Positions 1 through 7,858 of a stretch of 64,000 nt of DNA are shown piece by piece (positions within the stretch are counted from its first letter, which is position 1; each line of letters opens with the position of its first letter). The DNA comes from Chitinophaga sp. HK235 (lineage in GTDB: Bacteria > Bacteroidota > Bacteroidia > Chitinophagales > Chitinophagaceae): positions 8,277,604 through 8,341,603 of the forward strand of contig NZ_CP073766.1 in NCBI RefSeq assembly GCF_018255755.1, written 5' to 3'. The notes under the pieces were generated by a model. The model made no database searches. It saw nothing but the letters and a program-made list of their open reading frames with translations, and was not told where the DNA came from. The position numbers and the translations under genes are program-made.

Positions 1-529
1 CTACGTCTGTGTTCAGGAAGTAACTGAAGGATGCTGCGTTAATGCCCGCATTCACAGCGTCTGCCTTGCTTTTACCGTTTACCTTGTCCACTACCAGCAG
101 CCTGGCATAAGCAGGGTTGTTTGATTTAAAGAAACGTTTTACAGGTTGACACAACAACTGCGGATTATAGGCAAAACTGATCTCAGACAGTTCAAATTCA
201 TGGATCAGTTTATCCAGCGTATCATCAGTACTACCATCGTTCACAATGATCACTTCGAATCGTGGATAGTTCAGTGTAAGCAGGGAACGTACGTTTGGTA
301 TGATGGTCACGGCTTCATTGTAAGCCGGAGCGATAACAGAAATGCCCGGTGTGAGCGGAGATTCCACCAGCGTAAGTGTTTCCCTGATCCTGTTCTTCCA
401 GCTATAACGCCTGATGGCGAAATAGGAGAGGAATGCCAGGAAAGTATAGAAAGCGAATAGCAGCACACAATAAAAAAATATGGAGTGCTCGTAAAATTTT
501 ACTATATATGACCAGATAGTATGTTGCAT
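1..529 (-). CDS. Family 2 glycosyltransferase, N-terminal part (runs off left edge)
   Basis: Reading the minus strand from an ATG at 527-529 gives an open frame of 176 codons to the window edge. It starts MQHTIWSYIVKFYEH, has one hydrophobic segment at about residues 17-40, and then a GT-A fold start with ISVIAPAYNEA, the nucleotide-sugar motif VNDGSTDDT, a GKSKADAVNAG segment and NTDV at the edge (DxD region). This is the membrane-anchored processive GT2 type used for exopolysaccharide or glycolipid synthesis; the sugar donor is unknown. The ATG overlaps the stop codon of the HEAT-repeat gene (TAATG), so the two are translationally coupled. The C-terminal half lies outside the window. Family assignment is firm; function is inferred. 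Confidence 0.9.
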   Translation of the reverse strand, partial: MQHTIWSYIVKFYEHSIFFYCVLLFAFYTFLAFLSYFAIRRYSWKNRIRETLTLVESPLTPGISVIAPAYNEAVTIIPNVRSLLTLNYPRFEVIIVNDGSTDDTLDKLIHEFELSEISFAYNPQLLCQPVKRFFKSNNPAYARLLVVDKVNGKSKADAVNAGINAASFSYFLNTDV

Positions 530-1674
530 TAATACTTGATTAGGGGGTTGAGGCAATGCTGCAGGATGATGAGAGGTTGCCCTACGCTCTGCTCCTGAAG
601 CTGCTTCAGTATCAGTTGAGACAGCGCCTTATGATTAACAATTGACTTCGCAGCATGTTTCTTTAAGTCAAATTCTTCTGACTCCAGGAATTGCTGTCTG
701 AGAAACTCCAGCTGATTCCCGCTGCCGATGCGGCCCAGCGCCTTCAGGATCTCCTTCTTACATGACAGAGGTTGATCCCCGTATATCTTTACCAGTTCTG
801 GTTCTGCTTCCAGCGCCATGAGTTTTCCCAGGCTGTTAATAGCAAGGGCACGCTGTTCCAGGTTGTCTGTTTTTAACATGGATATCATGGCAGGGATAGC
901 ATCAAACTGATGGAAATGGGCGGCCAGTTTGAGCGAGAACGAGATTACCGAAGAATGCATAGCAGGATCTATCCACCGTGCAAAAGAAGGAGCGGGAATA
1001 TCGGTCCGTTGGGTAATGAGGCGGAACAGTTCGACCTGTTCCCATGTCAGCAAGGGCTTCCTGATCTCCTGCAAAAAATCCATCGGGTGTTCTGCGGAGC
1101 ATTTTGCAAAATAACAGCGGGCCATTTCACGCACGTAGCGGTCCTGGTGATTGATCAGCGGCAGTACTTCTTTTTCGTCTACTACAATTTCCATTCTGAA
1201 TAATTCACCCAGTCCTTCCACGATCTTCCTGCTGCCGGAACTGCTCAGCTTGCGGCGCGCATCCTGGTACAATCCCAGGTCGATGTACAGGTTTCTGGCG
1301 AGGTCAGATACATATCCGCTGAAGTTTCTCCTGTAATGCAGGATTTTCTGCACCAGCAGTTGCCGTGCCCATGCATGATGCAGTGGCAGTTGTTGAAATT
1401 CATCCAGCGCCAGCGGAAGTTTTTCTTCTGAAATATCCCGCTGCACTATATGCTCCAGGAGGAGTGTATCGATCCGTTCTATTACAGGCCCATTCCTCCG
1501 GTCCTGGAAGTATTTCACCACCAGTAACAGCAATATGTTGAGGTATGCAATGAAGATACCTGCAATAGCAATTAAAGAAACAAGGATAGCGCCCTGGATA
1601 AAGGTGGGCAGGTAAATGAAGTTTTCTTTTACCTCCACCAACCACGACTCTATTCCATTAAAAAATGAAACCAT
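529..1674 (-). CDS. HEAT-repeat membrane-anchored protein
   Basis: This 381-aa protein has one strong N-terminal transmembrane helix (about residues 24-53, GAILVSLIAIAGIF then LNILLLLVV). A long alpha-helical cytoplasmic part follows with HEAT-like repeats, for example around residues 270-345 where units such as LEQRALAINSLGKLM and KKEILKALGRIGS recur at about 35-residue spacing. No catalytic motif is visible. HEAT repeats are protein-interaction scaffolds. It lies between a CheY-like regulator (16-bp gap upstream) and a membrane glycosyltransferase (overlapping downstream), so it probably links the regulator to the glycosyltransferase. That role is inferred from context only. Confidence 0.85.
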   Translation of the reverse strand: MVSFFNGIESWLVEVKENFIYLPTFIQGAILVSLIAIAGIFIAYLNILLLLVVKYFQDRRNGPVIERIDTLLLEHIVQRDISEEKLPLALDEFQQLPLHHAWARQLLVQKILHYRRNFSGYVSDLARNLYIDLGLYQDARRKLSSSGSRKIVEGLGELFRMEIVVDEKEVLPLINHQDRYVREMARCYFAKCSAEHPMDFLQEIRKPLLTWEQVELFRLITQRTDIPAPSFARWIDPAMHSSVISFSLKLAAHFHQFDAIPAMISMLKTDNLEQRALAINSLGKLMALEAEPELVKIYGDQPLSCKKEILKALGRIGSGNQLEFLRQQFLESEEFDLKKHAAKSIVNHKALSQLILKQLQEQSVGQPLIILQHCLNPLIKY

Positions 1675-1690
1675 GAATGACTACAGGAAT

Positions 1691-2074
1691 TTATGAATGT
1701 GCGTTCTCTTTTTTTTCTAAAAGGCGGTTTACCCTTGATACCAGCTCGCTTGGGGCGAATGGTTTTTTCAGGTAATCATCTGCTCCGAGATCAAATCCGT
1801 CGAGTACGGTCTTCTCGTTGGTGATAGCAGAAAGGATCATGACAGGTGTACCTTTTTTTGGCTGACTGCGTTTATACTTGCTCAACAGTTCAAGACCGTT
1901 TGCGAAGGGGAGCATAAGATCAGTGATAATAAGCTCAAAATCGCCTTCTTCCATGTGTTTGATGGCTTCTTTTCCATTCTGAGCGATCGTGAGGCTGTAA
2001 CCATGTTTGCCTAAAATAAGTGCAATGGCTCGTGCCATAAATGCGTCGTCTTCAATAACCAGTATGCGTTTCAT
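1691..2074 (-). CDS. Single-domain response regulator (CheY-like)
   Basis: The protein is 127 aa, the length of a bare receiver domain. Acidic pocket residues are in IEDD near residues 8-10, the phospho-acceptor Asp is D52 in IITDLML, the switch Ser is S82 in ILSA, and the conserved Lys is K104 in LKKP. There is no output domain, so it must act through a partner protein. It is the first gene of a three-gene operon with the HEAT-repeat protein and the glycosyltransferase. The likely job is post-translational control of polysaccharide synthesis in response to an unlinked histidine kinase. The receiver call is very secure; the partner is inferred. Confidence 0.95.
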   Translation of the reverse strand: MKRILVIEDDAFMARAIALILGKHGYSLTIAQNGKEAIKHMEEGDFELIITDLMLPFANGLELLSKYKRSQPKKGTPVMILSAITNEKTVLDGFDLGADDYLKKPFAPSELVSRVNRLLEKKENAHS

Positions 2075-2625
2075 TTTCTGTCGTTTAGTGAACAGTTAGT
2101 TAATAATAAGGCAGCCCCCTCTGTCGAAATAACAAAGGCGACATTACATGACAATAAATAAATAAATGTGCAGCGTGAAAAAGACACAGTTTACTTACTG
2201 GTGCCTCATAGAAACATGGTTAAAATTGGAGTCGGCTCGTAAAGTTCGTGTAAAACTAACATATATTATGCCAAAAAAATAAGGATTTTTGTAAAGTGGT
2301 TGATATCAATTATTTATATAAGTCATTTTATTTATGAACTAGCCTTGAAAGGTCATTTTCGCATATTCCAATTTACAGTCCCGGTTTTTCAGGAACAGGG
2401 TGGAAAATGGAGGCCACAAAGGGTATTGGGTTCGATTGGCTAGTGTAAACCAATGGAAGCGGATGTTGGCAGATGTAAGTAAAATTTAATATATTTGCAG
2501 GTATTGTGTATTCGAATTTGCAGATGCAGTATTTTCTCCATTAACCTACCTGATACTGACTTCTCCCTGACAGCAGGGGTGCGCGCTACAATCAACGAAA
2601 TGAAATCAATCAAAATCTAATAATT
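2075..2625. other. Intergenic region between divergent genes
   Basis: This is 551 bp of AT-rich sequence between the response-regulator operon (minus) and the small membrane protein (plus). Apart from the promoter-like element at 2466-2497 I see no ORF, RNA gene or repeat in it. Confidence 0.6.
2466..2497 (+). promoter_or_regulatory. Bacteroidota-type promoter candidate for the 2626 gene
   Basis: TATATTTG at 2490-2497 matches the Bacteroidota -7 element TAnnTTTG. A TTG at 2466-2468 lies 21 bp upstream, a usual distance for the -33 element. The predicted leader would be about 120 nt. It is a match by eye to the known consensus. Confidence 0.4.
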
Positions 2626-3114
2626 ATGGAATTACAGCAAAACCAGGAAGGTGAACAAAAAAAGGTATCAGGATTCAGTATCGTAAATATTTTTAAACCC
2701 GACTATGAGCGTTGGGAAGGTGTTCCAAGAATTAACATTTACCTTTTAAGACTGCTTTTTATATTGATGTTCGTTTTTCTCGGGAAAGATTCATGGACAT
2801 ATATTTTTACCTTCAAGGGAACATGGGATCCTATAAACGCAATGGCCTGGTGCATCTGGGCATCTTACTCCGTGTTATCTGTATTAGGAATAATACATCC
2901 GCTTAAAATGCTGCCTATAGTAATGCTGGAAATATGCTATAAAGTACTTTGGCTGATTCTGGTTGCTTATCCATTGTGGTCAGCCAATCAATTAGCCGGC
3001 TCACCTGCAGAAGGCATGACTTATGTATTTTTACCCGTTGTACTACCGATTTTAGCGATGCCGTGGAGGTATGCCTTTAAGAAATACGTTTTAGTATCAA
3101 AAAAGAATAAATGA
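2626..3114 (+). CDS. Hypothetical four-helix membrane protein
   Basis: The protein is 162 aa. A hydrophilic N-terminus (about 45 residues, rich in Gln, Glu and Lys) is followed by four hydrophobic helices at roughly 45-60, 75-97, 100-120 and 130-148, and a Lys-rich tail. I recognise no family. The pattern resembles small DoxX-like or unknown four-TM inner-membrane proteins common in Bacteroidota, but no diagnostic residues are visible. It appears monocistronic: a promoter-like element lies 130 bp upstream and a strong terminator 40 bp downstream. The ATG at 2626 is the first in frame and follows an A-rich stretch. Confidence 0.75.
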   Translation: MELQQNQEGEQKKVSGFSIVNIFKPDYERWEGVPRINIYLLRLLFILMFVFLGKDSWTYIFTFKGTWDPINAMAWCIWASYSVLSVLGIIHPLKMLPIVMLEICYKVLWLILVAYPLWSANQLAGSPAEGMTYVFLPVVLPILAMPWRYAFKKYVLVSKKNK

Positions 3115-3153
3115 TTGAATATTCCGGAAGCTGACCTGGCTGGTCCGGCTACT

Positions 3154-3190
3154 AAAAAGGCTTGTAAGTTAAAACTTACAGGCCTTTTTT
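3154..3190 (+). terminator. Rho-independent terminator
   Basis: A 17-bp stem (AAAAAGGCTTGTAAGTT at 3154-3170 pairing with 3173-3189, with one G-U pair) closes on a 2-nt loop and runs into a T-tract. It ends the 2626 transcript. Confidence 0.9.
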
Positions 3191-3633
3191 CTTTTATTCA
3201 TATTAAAGCAGCCGGGTGGTATAATTGTCTATATGACAATAATATTTTTTTCATCTGAACTGTTATCAACAGTGCAACAACATATAGCACCTTTCACATG
3301 AACTTCGGGTGTACTTGAAATACGCATTTTGTGTGATTGTCGTATTTGAAAAATTATTTTAATTTCAGAAAGTACTGTTATGTCTTGCACAAAGTGACCT
3401 GCTTTACTACTGTACCTGGATAGCTATATCAACATATTTGCCAGTTGCCCCGGTGTTGTACGAATAGATTTTTATTTACCCCAATTATTGAAACACGCTA
3501 CTTATTTCATTTGCCGGCAGAAATGTTAGGATGAAAAATTTTTCTCGGCCCGATTGATCATCTCGTTTCGTAATGAATGGAAGACTGCATGGCTGTATTC
3601 GGCCCGATTTGATAAGCGTTTAACATTTGTCTA
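3191..3633. other. Intergenic region upstream of the sigma-54 activator
   Basis: This is 443 bp without a supported gene. It holds a spaced direct repeat just upstream of the activator start (separate entry). The rest is AT-rich with no other structure that I can see. Confidence 0.5.
3545..3613. repeat. Spaced direct repeat, possible operator
   Basis: TCGGCCCGATTGAT at 3545-3558 recurs as TCGGCCCGATTTGAT at 3599-3613, 54 bp apart, ending 20 bp before the activator ATG. Both copies share TCGGCCCGATT. The position suits a binding site for the activator or another regulator; this is inferred from position only. Confidence 0.4.
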
Positions 3634-5019
3634 ATGGAAAAAACCATTGTTTACATGATAGATGCGGGAGAAGAAGGCAGTTCCTTATTTGCCGCCATTC
3701 AACAAAAGTTGGGTGATGAAGGTGTTGTTTTTGTGCGGCAGCCGGAAGGAGCCGGGATAGCCATTGTAGTATGGGCAGATAAATTAGCAGTAGAAACGGT
3801 GATGGACTATCTGCAGCCGCTTGCTTTGCTGGATATAAAAATTGTTCTGCTAACGGCCAACAAACTACTTTCCGATGTAGTAAAGTGGCAATTGAAACAG
3901 GCAGGGGTACACGAAGTGCTGGAATGGAACAAAGGAGAGGAGGTGCTGTTGCACTTAACGGCCCGGTTGAAACGGTGGGCGCAGGTAGAAGCATTGCTTT
4001 CACTGGACCTTGTACGCAACAATCTGATTGGAGAAAGTTATACCTGGAAGCGCTTTTTGAGAAAAGTTGTTGAAACGGCCTTTTTTACCAGCAACAGTGT
4101 ACTCCTGATCGGTGAGTCCGGCACAGGTAAAGAAATGACCGCCCGTCTGATCCATGAACTGGACCAACGGAAAGAGAAGGGAAAACTGGTGTTGATGGAT
4201 TGTACTACAATTGTTCCTGAATTATCGGGTAGTGAGTTTTATGGCCATGAAAAAGGCGCTTTTACCAATGCCGTGTATGCGCGGGATGGAGCCTTTGCCA
4301 TGGCCGACAGCGGAACCCTGTTCCTGGACGAACTGGGGGAGTTGCCACTAACCATACAGGCCGGACTGTTACGGGTAATACAGGAAGGCATGTATAAACG
4401 TGTGGGCAGCAATACCTGGCGAAAAACAAACTTCAGGCTGGTATGTGCCACCAACCGCAACGTGAAAGAAGAAATTGTGCAGGGCAACTTTCGGAAAGAC
4501 CTGTATTTCAGGGTGGCCGCATCGGTATTTATTATGCCTCCCCTGCGCAACAGAAGGGAAGACATACCCGAACTGGTAAGGGCGTTTCTACGGCAGGAGT
4601 TAAATGTTATTGTTGCTCCTGAAATGGATGGTGCGATTATGAATTTCCTGGTGCATCGTGATTATCCGGGAAACATCCGTGAGTTGAAACAACTGGTGAG
4701 TCAAATAGTTATGCGTTACGCTGGCCAGGGTTTTATTACCATGGGTGATATGCCGGAAGAAGAATGCCCATCGCTGCAGCAATTACAGGGCTTTACAGCC
4801 TCTTCGCATAACGGCCTGCATCAATCTATCAGGCTGGCAATTGCCAGCGGCAAAGATCTGTCGCGCATAAAAAATGAAATTGCCCACCTGGCTATGGAGA
4901 TTGCCCTGGAAGATTGTGGTGGTAACCTTAAACTGGCTGCACGTAAACTGAATGTAGAGGTTAGAACATTACAGTATATCCGAAAAAAGAACAGCTCTGA
5001 GGTCGTTAACGACTCGTAA
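3634..5019 (+). CDS. Sigma-54-dependent transcriptional activator (GAFTNA variant)
   Basis: This 461-aa protein has an N-terminal part (1-115) that looks like a receiver fold without the phospho-acceptor Asp. An AAA+ central domain follows: Walker A GESGTGKE at 160-167, sigma-54 contact loop GAFTNA at 208-213, Walker B GTLFLDE at 227-233, and an arginine-finger region near FRKDLYFR. A C-terminal Fis-like helix-turn-helix lies at about 425-455. Activators of this type remodel sigma-54 RNA polymerase at -24/-12 promoters. The usual loop is GAFTGA; here the fifth residue is Asn. The gene is convergent with the adjacent seven-gene operon and overlaps its last gene by 14 bp. A -24/-12-like site precedes that operon, so this is its probable activator. 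Confidence 0.92.
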   Translation: MEKTIVYMIDAGEEGSSLFAAIQQKLGDEGVVFVRQPEGAGIAIVVWADKLAVETVMDYLQPLALLDIKIVLLTANKLLSDVVKWQLKQAGVHEVLEWNKGEEVLLHLTARLKRWAQVEALLSLDLVRNNLIGESYTWKRFLRKVVETAFFTSNSVLLIGESGTGKEMTARLIHELDQRKEKGKLVLMDCTTIVPELSGSEFYGHEKGAFTNAVYARDGAFAMADSGTLFLDELGELPLTIQAGLLRVIQEGMYKRVGSNTWRKTNFRLVCATNRNVKEEIVQGNFRKDLYFRVAASVFIMPPLRNRREDIPELVRAFLRQELNVIVAPEMDGAIMNFLVHRDYPGNIRELKQLVSQIVMRYAGQGFITMGDMPEEECPSLQQLQGFTASSHNGLHQSIRLAIASGKDLSRIKNEIAHLAMEIALEDCGGNLKLAARKLNVEVRTLQYIRKKNSSEVVNDS

Positions 5020-5839
5020 GCCAGGGATCTTTATAATCTTCCTGTACCAGCAACGGCCCTCTTTTAAACACAGACCGTACTGGCCGTGAATGTTCAAATT
5101 CCTTGTTACGCACCTTGCTGATTAAACGCAGAAAATTATCAGCCAGCATCATTTGTAAACTTTTAGTACGGGTGGTCAGCGCAAAAATTTTTTGAAGCTC
5201 CACCGCCGGATGTAGCCAGGGGCCATCGGTCCCAAATAATATTTTATGGGCGCCTGCACGCTGATAGGCCATAGCAAGCAGGTCGAACCGGCGAACGCCG
5301 GAACTGTCGGTATAAATATTGGCATGCCGCTCCAACATTGGAATAAAGGCAATTTGTGCCCGCCAGTCGTCTGCAAAGCTCGCCAGGTGTGGAATAATGA
5401 AATTAACATCAGGGTATTCGGTGGCCAGCAGTTCTATCATAGATACTTCGCCTACTACATCGTATAATACCGGCAGTGCAAACAGGCGGGCCACTTCACA
5501 AATTTCGCGGCTGATGCGGGCATCGTGCCGGTGCACTTTTATACCACAAAAGCCGTATTGCAGAACGGCCGTGCTTACCAGGTCGTATATACGGCCCTGA
5601 TCTTGAATGGCATGCACAAAGGCAAAACCATAAAAGCGTTGTGGGTTCTTGTTAACAATGGACGCTACGGCGGCATTGGCCGAGGCATAGTTGGAATGAA
5701 AAGCAGCAAACAGGTTGGTGCGTTGTATGCCGGCAGCAGCCGACCATTGCAGAAATGGTGTCAGGGAAGCCCGGGTATCCCACGGGCCTGTGAGCCCATC
5801 GCCTTTACCTGCATGACAATGTGCATCTATGATGAGCAT
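5006..5839 (-). CDS. Amidohydrolase (TIM-barrel, amidohydrolase-2 type)
   Basis: The 277-aa protein starts with MLIIDAHCHAG, the first metal-binding pair of the family (H7, H9). Later motifs are GIKVHRHD (about 99-106), FIIPHLASF with H151, and LFGTDGPWLH with the catalytic/metal Asp D205. The usual barrel-strand His in a PVxxHxG motif reads PVLYDVVG here, so metal coordination may differ. Relatives of the ACMSD/amidohydrolase-2 family hydrolyse or decarboxylate small carboxylated compounds; the substrate is unknown. It is the last gene of the sigma-54-linked operon and lies 12 bp downstream of the nuclease-domain gene. Confidence 0.8.
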   Translation of the reverse strand: MLIIDAHCHAGKGDGLTGPWDTRASLTPFLQWSAAAGIQRTNLFAAFHSNYASANAAVASIVNKNPQRFYGFAFVHAIQDQGRIYDLVSTAVLQYGFCGIKVHRHDARISREICEVARLFALPVLYDVVGEVSMIELLATEYPDVNFIIPHLASFADDWRAQIAFIPMLERHANIYTDSSGVRRFDLLAMAYQRAGAHKILFGTDGPWLHPAVELQKIFALTTRTKSLQMMLADNFLRLISKVRNKEFEHSRPVRSVFKRGPLLVQEDYKDPWLTSR

Positions 5840-5851
5840 AAGGTGGCATTG

Positions 5852-6736
5852 TTATATTTCCCAAGTTACAATCTGAACGGCATCGGCTGGCAAATTGGTT
5901 CTTATGGCAATGGTCTTAGCCAGTTGTCGTAACTGCTGTGGTGTACCATTCTGGCCACGGGCATCCAGTATTATGCGTTGTGGCAAAGGATTACCGGATG
6001 CATCCTGCGGACCATGCAGTCTTCGACGGGCAATTTGTTTTTGTAATGTGCGGATCAGCTTTGCCTGGTTGTTTATGTTATAATTTTTTACTTCTATCAT
6101 GGTATCGGCCGGGTTGATATCAGGAATAACACTCCCTGCCGGGGGCTTGAACCTGCCATTGGCCTGTTGCTCCCACTTAACAGGTTGGTTATTCAGGAAT
6201 GTTCTTTGGCCGGGCATGCCAAACTGCCGGAAAAACAATTGAAGATCTTTTTCCGACTGGTGCCAGCAAGGTCTTTTCCGTTGTTCGATGGTTTTAATGT
6301 AATCATCATACCGTTGGATAACAATGGGGCTGCGGGCGCGCTTCAATTTTTCCTGCCAGTAACGCAGCAGGGCCGCGCGTTGCCTGGTGCCAAAGCTGAT
6401 CAGCGGAGAAGTGGTTGGTTTGCCGGGAACTGCCGATAAAGCACCGGGAGACGTGTTGCGTTGCACACTGTTGGCGATGCTGCTGCCAATATGTATGGCA
6501 TTGGCCAGTAAGGGGCCCAAAAAATGGTCGGGCGTTGTTTCTGAGGGAGCGCACTTACCGGCTGGCTGTGGCCTGGCAAAACGTTCATTTCTGCGTTCAC
6601 GCCATGTTTTATATTTAGATCTGCCTGCCTGCCGGGTAAGGCAGGATTGGCAGTTACATGACCGGGTATGCATTGCACCTGGAAAGGGTTGCCTGTCAAT
6701 CCGGTTATCCATTGGTGTTTTTAGCCAGTTCGTCAT
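5852..6736 (-). CDS. Protein with C-terminal PD-(D/E)XK toxin-type nuclease domain
   Basis: This 294-aa protein has a basic, low-complexity N-terminal half (residues 1-110) with a CNCQSC cluster at 27-32, possibly metal-binding. The C-terminal 130 residues look like the restriction-endonuclease-like toxin domains found at the ends of polymorphic toxins. The motif is IPD at 204-206 followed by IEVK at 214-217 (D206, E215, K217), a possible upstream acidic residue E162, a Gln/Arg helix, and a late DARGQ motif at 258-262. Such domains cut DNA or RNA. The start codon overlaps the stop of the PLP-enzyme gene by 4 bp. No small acidic immunity-type gene follows. The nuclease fold is likely; cellular target and delivery are unknown. 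Confidence 0.7.
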   Translation of the reverse strand: MTNWLKTPMDNRIDRQPFPGAMHTRSCNCQSCLTRQAGRSKYKTWRERRNERFARPQPAGKCAPSETTPDHFLGPLLANAIHIGSSIANSVQRNTSPGALSAVPGKPTTSPLISFGTRQRAALLRYWQEKLKRARSPIVIQRYDDYIKTIEQRKRPCWHQSEKDLQLFFRQFGMPGQRTFLNNQPVKWEQQANGRFKPPAGSVIPDINPADTMIEVKNYNINNQAKLIRTLQKQIARRRLHGPQDASGNPLPQRIILDARGQNGTPQQLRQLAKTIAIRTNLPADAVQIVTWEI

Positions 6737-7854
6737 AATAAGAATGTTTGATTGTCAGGTGATAAAATGCCTTTTACATTTGGCTGTTGCCTGCACGCCC
6801 GGGCCAGTTCCTGCACTACGTGGCAAATTTGTTCACGGGTATGGTCACTACGAAATATCAGCATTAATAATGGATGCGTACCTGTATGGGTGGCAGACAA
6901 GACGGCTTTAATATCCCGTTGCTTCAGGCGGTGATAAATAGCCGTTGTTATACTGGCGTCGGGGTGATGTAAATGTTGCACCGGAAAGCAGCTATTGCTT
7001 ACATTAAGATCAACCCATGCCATCCTGCGTCTGAACAGTTTAACATTATCCCACAGCCTGCCCCGTAACTGGTTTCCCTTTGTCAGGTTCCAATGGAGGG
7101 CATTGGCTGCTGCCTGTATATGCGCATTGCTGACAGGACTTGAATATGTTCGTATAGCGCTGGCCTGTTCAAACTGCCTGATGTGGTTGCGTGTACTTCC
7201 CATAACAGCCATGGGCACTCCCCATGCTTTGGCCAGCGAAACAATGGTGGTAATGCAGCGCGTTTGCCCTGCTGTCAGCTGTTTCCATCGCAGTATACCC
7301 CCTCCATCTATTCCATACGGAAAAATGGTACTGGCACCTGCACCCAATATGCCAAACGCCTGTGTATCGTCTATAAACAAATGCCCATTCATACTATTCA
7401 ACAAGGCTGCGTAGTGTTCAATAGGAGCCGTCCTGCCACATACCGGGCACCAGCCATCGCTTAGCACTATGGGCTTTGTAATGCCTTTGCAATAACGCTG
7501 CATAAGCTGTTGAAGGTGTTTTGCATCCTGGTGGCGGAAATAAAAAACCGGAATTTTTTTTACCAGTAACTGTTCTATGCCATATCTGGAAACCGGGTAA
7601 ATAAATTCGTCTATAAATACAATTACAGGCTGGCGGCTTAAAACATGATAAAGGTCCCAGTAAAGATGTAGGGTGGAAGGCGCTGTTAATCCACATTCCA
7701 GACCCTGCAGCCTGGCTACCTGCTCAGCCACTTGTTTATTCAGCGCCGGCTCACCCAGCACAGCGGGAATGCCTGTAGTAAGCTGTTCCCAACGCTGTAG
7801 TGTTGTACCAGGGTGTTTCATTGCCAGGTACAACGAGGATGTAAAATCCATCAT
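6733..7854 (-). CDS. PLP-dependent alpha-oxoamine synthase-like enzyme
   Basis: The 373-aa protein has the fold-type I pattern of the AONS/KBL/serine palmitoyltransferase family. The PLP-N1-binding Asp lies in LFIDDTQAFGILG (about D162/D163, equivalent to the usual VDDAHSxGxLG), and the Schiff-base Lys is probably K209 in VSLAKAWGVP. It is slightly shorter than typical family members (about 390-400 aa). Family members condense an amino acid with an acyl-CoA or acyl-ACP thioester with loss of CO2. The substrate here is unknown, and several positions around the acyl-CoA site look divergent, so another PLP reaction is possible. It lies 4 bp downstream of the 651-aa gene and overlaps the nuclease gene. 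Confidence 0.75.
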   Translation of the reverse strand: MMDFTSSLYLAMKHPGTTLQRWEQLTTGIPAVLGEPALNKQVAEQVARLQGLECGLTAPSTLHLYWDLYHVLSRQPVIVFIDEFIYPVSRYGIEQLLVKKIPVFYFRHQDAKHLQQLMQRYCKGITKPIVLSDGWCPVCGRTAPIEHYAALLNSMNGHLFIDDTQAFGILGAGASTIFPYGIDGGGILRWKQLTAGQTRCITTIVSLAKAWGVPMAVMGSTRNHIRQFEQASAIRTYSSPVSNAHIQAAANALHWNLTKGNQLRGRLWDNVKLFRRRMAWVDLNVSNSCFPVQHLHHPDASITTAIYHRLKQRDIKAVLSATHTGTHPLLMLIFRSDHTREQICHVVQELARACRQQPNVKGILSPDNQTFLL

Positions 7855-7858
7855 ACCC

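Noticed and set aside
146..460. Plus-strand frame of 104 codons
   Set aside because: It is the antisense shadow of the glycosyltransferase, whose minus-strand reading has clear GT2 motifs.
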